From Siphonodentalium dalli (Eukaryota > Mollusca > Scaphopoda > Gadilida > Siphonodentaliidae): a stretch of 64,000 nt of DNA. This document shows positions 63,410-64,000 of the stretch, in pieces (position 1 is the stretch's first letter; the number at the start of each line of letters is the position of its first letter). Made by a program: the position numbers and the translations under genes. The stretch covers positions 5,210,001 to 5,274,000 of the forward strand of contig CP136062.1 in the NCBI GenBank assembly GCA_032622095.1, read 5' to 3'. Under the pieces are notes generated by a model that saw nothing but the letters and a program-made list of their open reading frames with translations, did no database searches and was not told where the DNA came from.

Positions 63410-64000
63410 GTAACTCATTGACAACGCATAGATACGCGACGGCGGTATTTTAAGTTTGCGTGTAGTCGATCGCGGCCTTTGAAGATTGTCGCGTTATCAC
63501 ACTGCGAATGCAAAACTTCGCCAAAAACATCGCCTTTCTCGTAATTAAATATCTTTTTCGTGTTATTATTACTATTATTATATGTATCGCGATGTGTTGT
63601 TACTATAAAGCCATGCCCGTATATTATTCAGTTTTGCGCGCATTTATCTATATAAACGCGTGCTCGTGTTTATATATATTTTTTCGTTACCGGAATAGTC
63701 CAAGTTATATTGTATATGCATATCAAGATTGCATATATACGCGAAGACTTGCACAGTTATTAGGCAATTATCATCTCGTAAACATTCCAATTTCCAGATG
63801 CCATTAGTCGTGCGTCAATAAAGAGCGTTTCGTTTTAATTTATCGTAACGCGGTAAAACAACACAAAATTGGTTTATTGCTGTTGGATTTAATCAATTAT
63901 AATCAAGTCATTCATTACCAATATGATATGATAAGTTCATTTTTCCTTGGTTATGAATCATGTATATATTTGGGCAATATGGTGTTTATATATATTTCGG
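63410..64000. other. Right-edge non-coding stretch
   Basis: After a CpG-containing piece (to about 63510) the sequence becomes very AT-rich. A 99-codon open frame at 63508-63807 is hydrophobic, with two possible membrane spans at about residues 8-34 and 45-60. AATAAA follows its stop by 10 bases, within caataaagagcgtttc at 63817-63832. Its composition (Ile, Tyr, Cys, Phe) is what AT-rich noise gives, so I do not call it a gene. Confidence 0.4.

Overview
The window looks like nuclear DNA from a eukaryote, most likely a mollusc and plausibly a bivalve. No protein-coding gene, rRNA, intact tRNA or CRISPR array can be supported. The taxonomic guess rests on remembered dispersed repeats right of 53.4 kb: the hairpin-headed 'agctcaacttta...' family with its degenerate 'ggctacaggtcgtacctt', 'atgaaatttgtcatgg' and 'ggccgccagcagccatctt' phrases, and the 'atactggaatcagcatgtccgtccg'-type family. 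I associate these with mollusc genomes, but no database search was possible.

Region 1 (1-53367) is one head-to-tail satellite array of 31 units, the last incomplete, with a 1733-bp period. It runs off the left edge of the window, so its true length is unknown. The units are almost identical. The only differences found are the same 115-bp deletion in units 15 and 23, the same G-to-T change in units 19 and 26, and single-unit substitutions in units 8, 24 and 31. Each unit is itself patchy. It holds a diverged internal duplication of about 230 bp that straddles the unit boundary, extra truncated copies of the same module, a 13-bp-arm hairpin and a 31-bp sub-duplication. The recurring phrase 'gatgaaacttgg' and the hairpin resemble the dispersed families in the flank, so the satellite may be an amplified hairpin-headed mobile element.

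Region 2 (53368-64000) is gene-free flank dense in small mobile and repeat elements. In order it holds a probable decayed tRNA-derived SINE head (about 53.7 kb), a dispersed repeat (54.55-54.84 kb), a 60-bp-arm foldback (55.33-55.48 kb), and a hairpin-headed composite element (56.99-58.27 kb). A 380-bp TA-flanked MITE with internal 22-bp repeats in both orientations sits inside that composite element. Next come a field of near-palindromes centred on CTTAAG (59.4-60.6 kb), a diverged direct duplication of about 202-bp period, and a three-copy 187-bp tandem repeat. Last is a 1027-bp hAT-like non-autonomous element with a perfect 8-bp target-site duplication, inserted inside a cluster of four CACGTG E-boxes.

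Nothing here works together as a pathway. The window is best read as the edge of a large satellite block joined to repeat-rich non-coding DNA. Possible regulatory sequence is limited to the E-box cluster near 62.3/63.4 kb and a weak TATA-like site near 58.95 kb.
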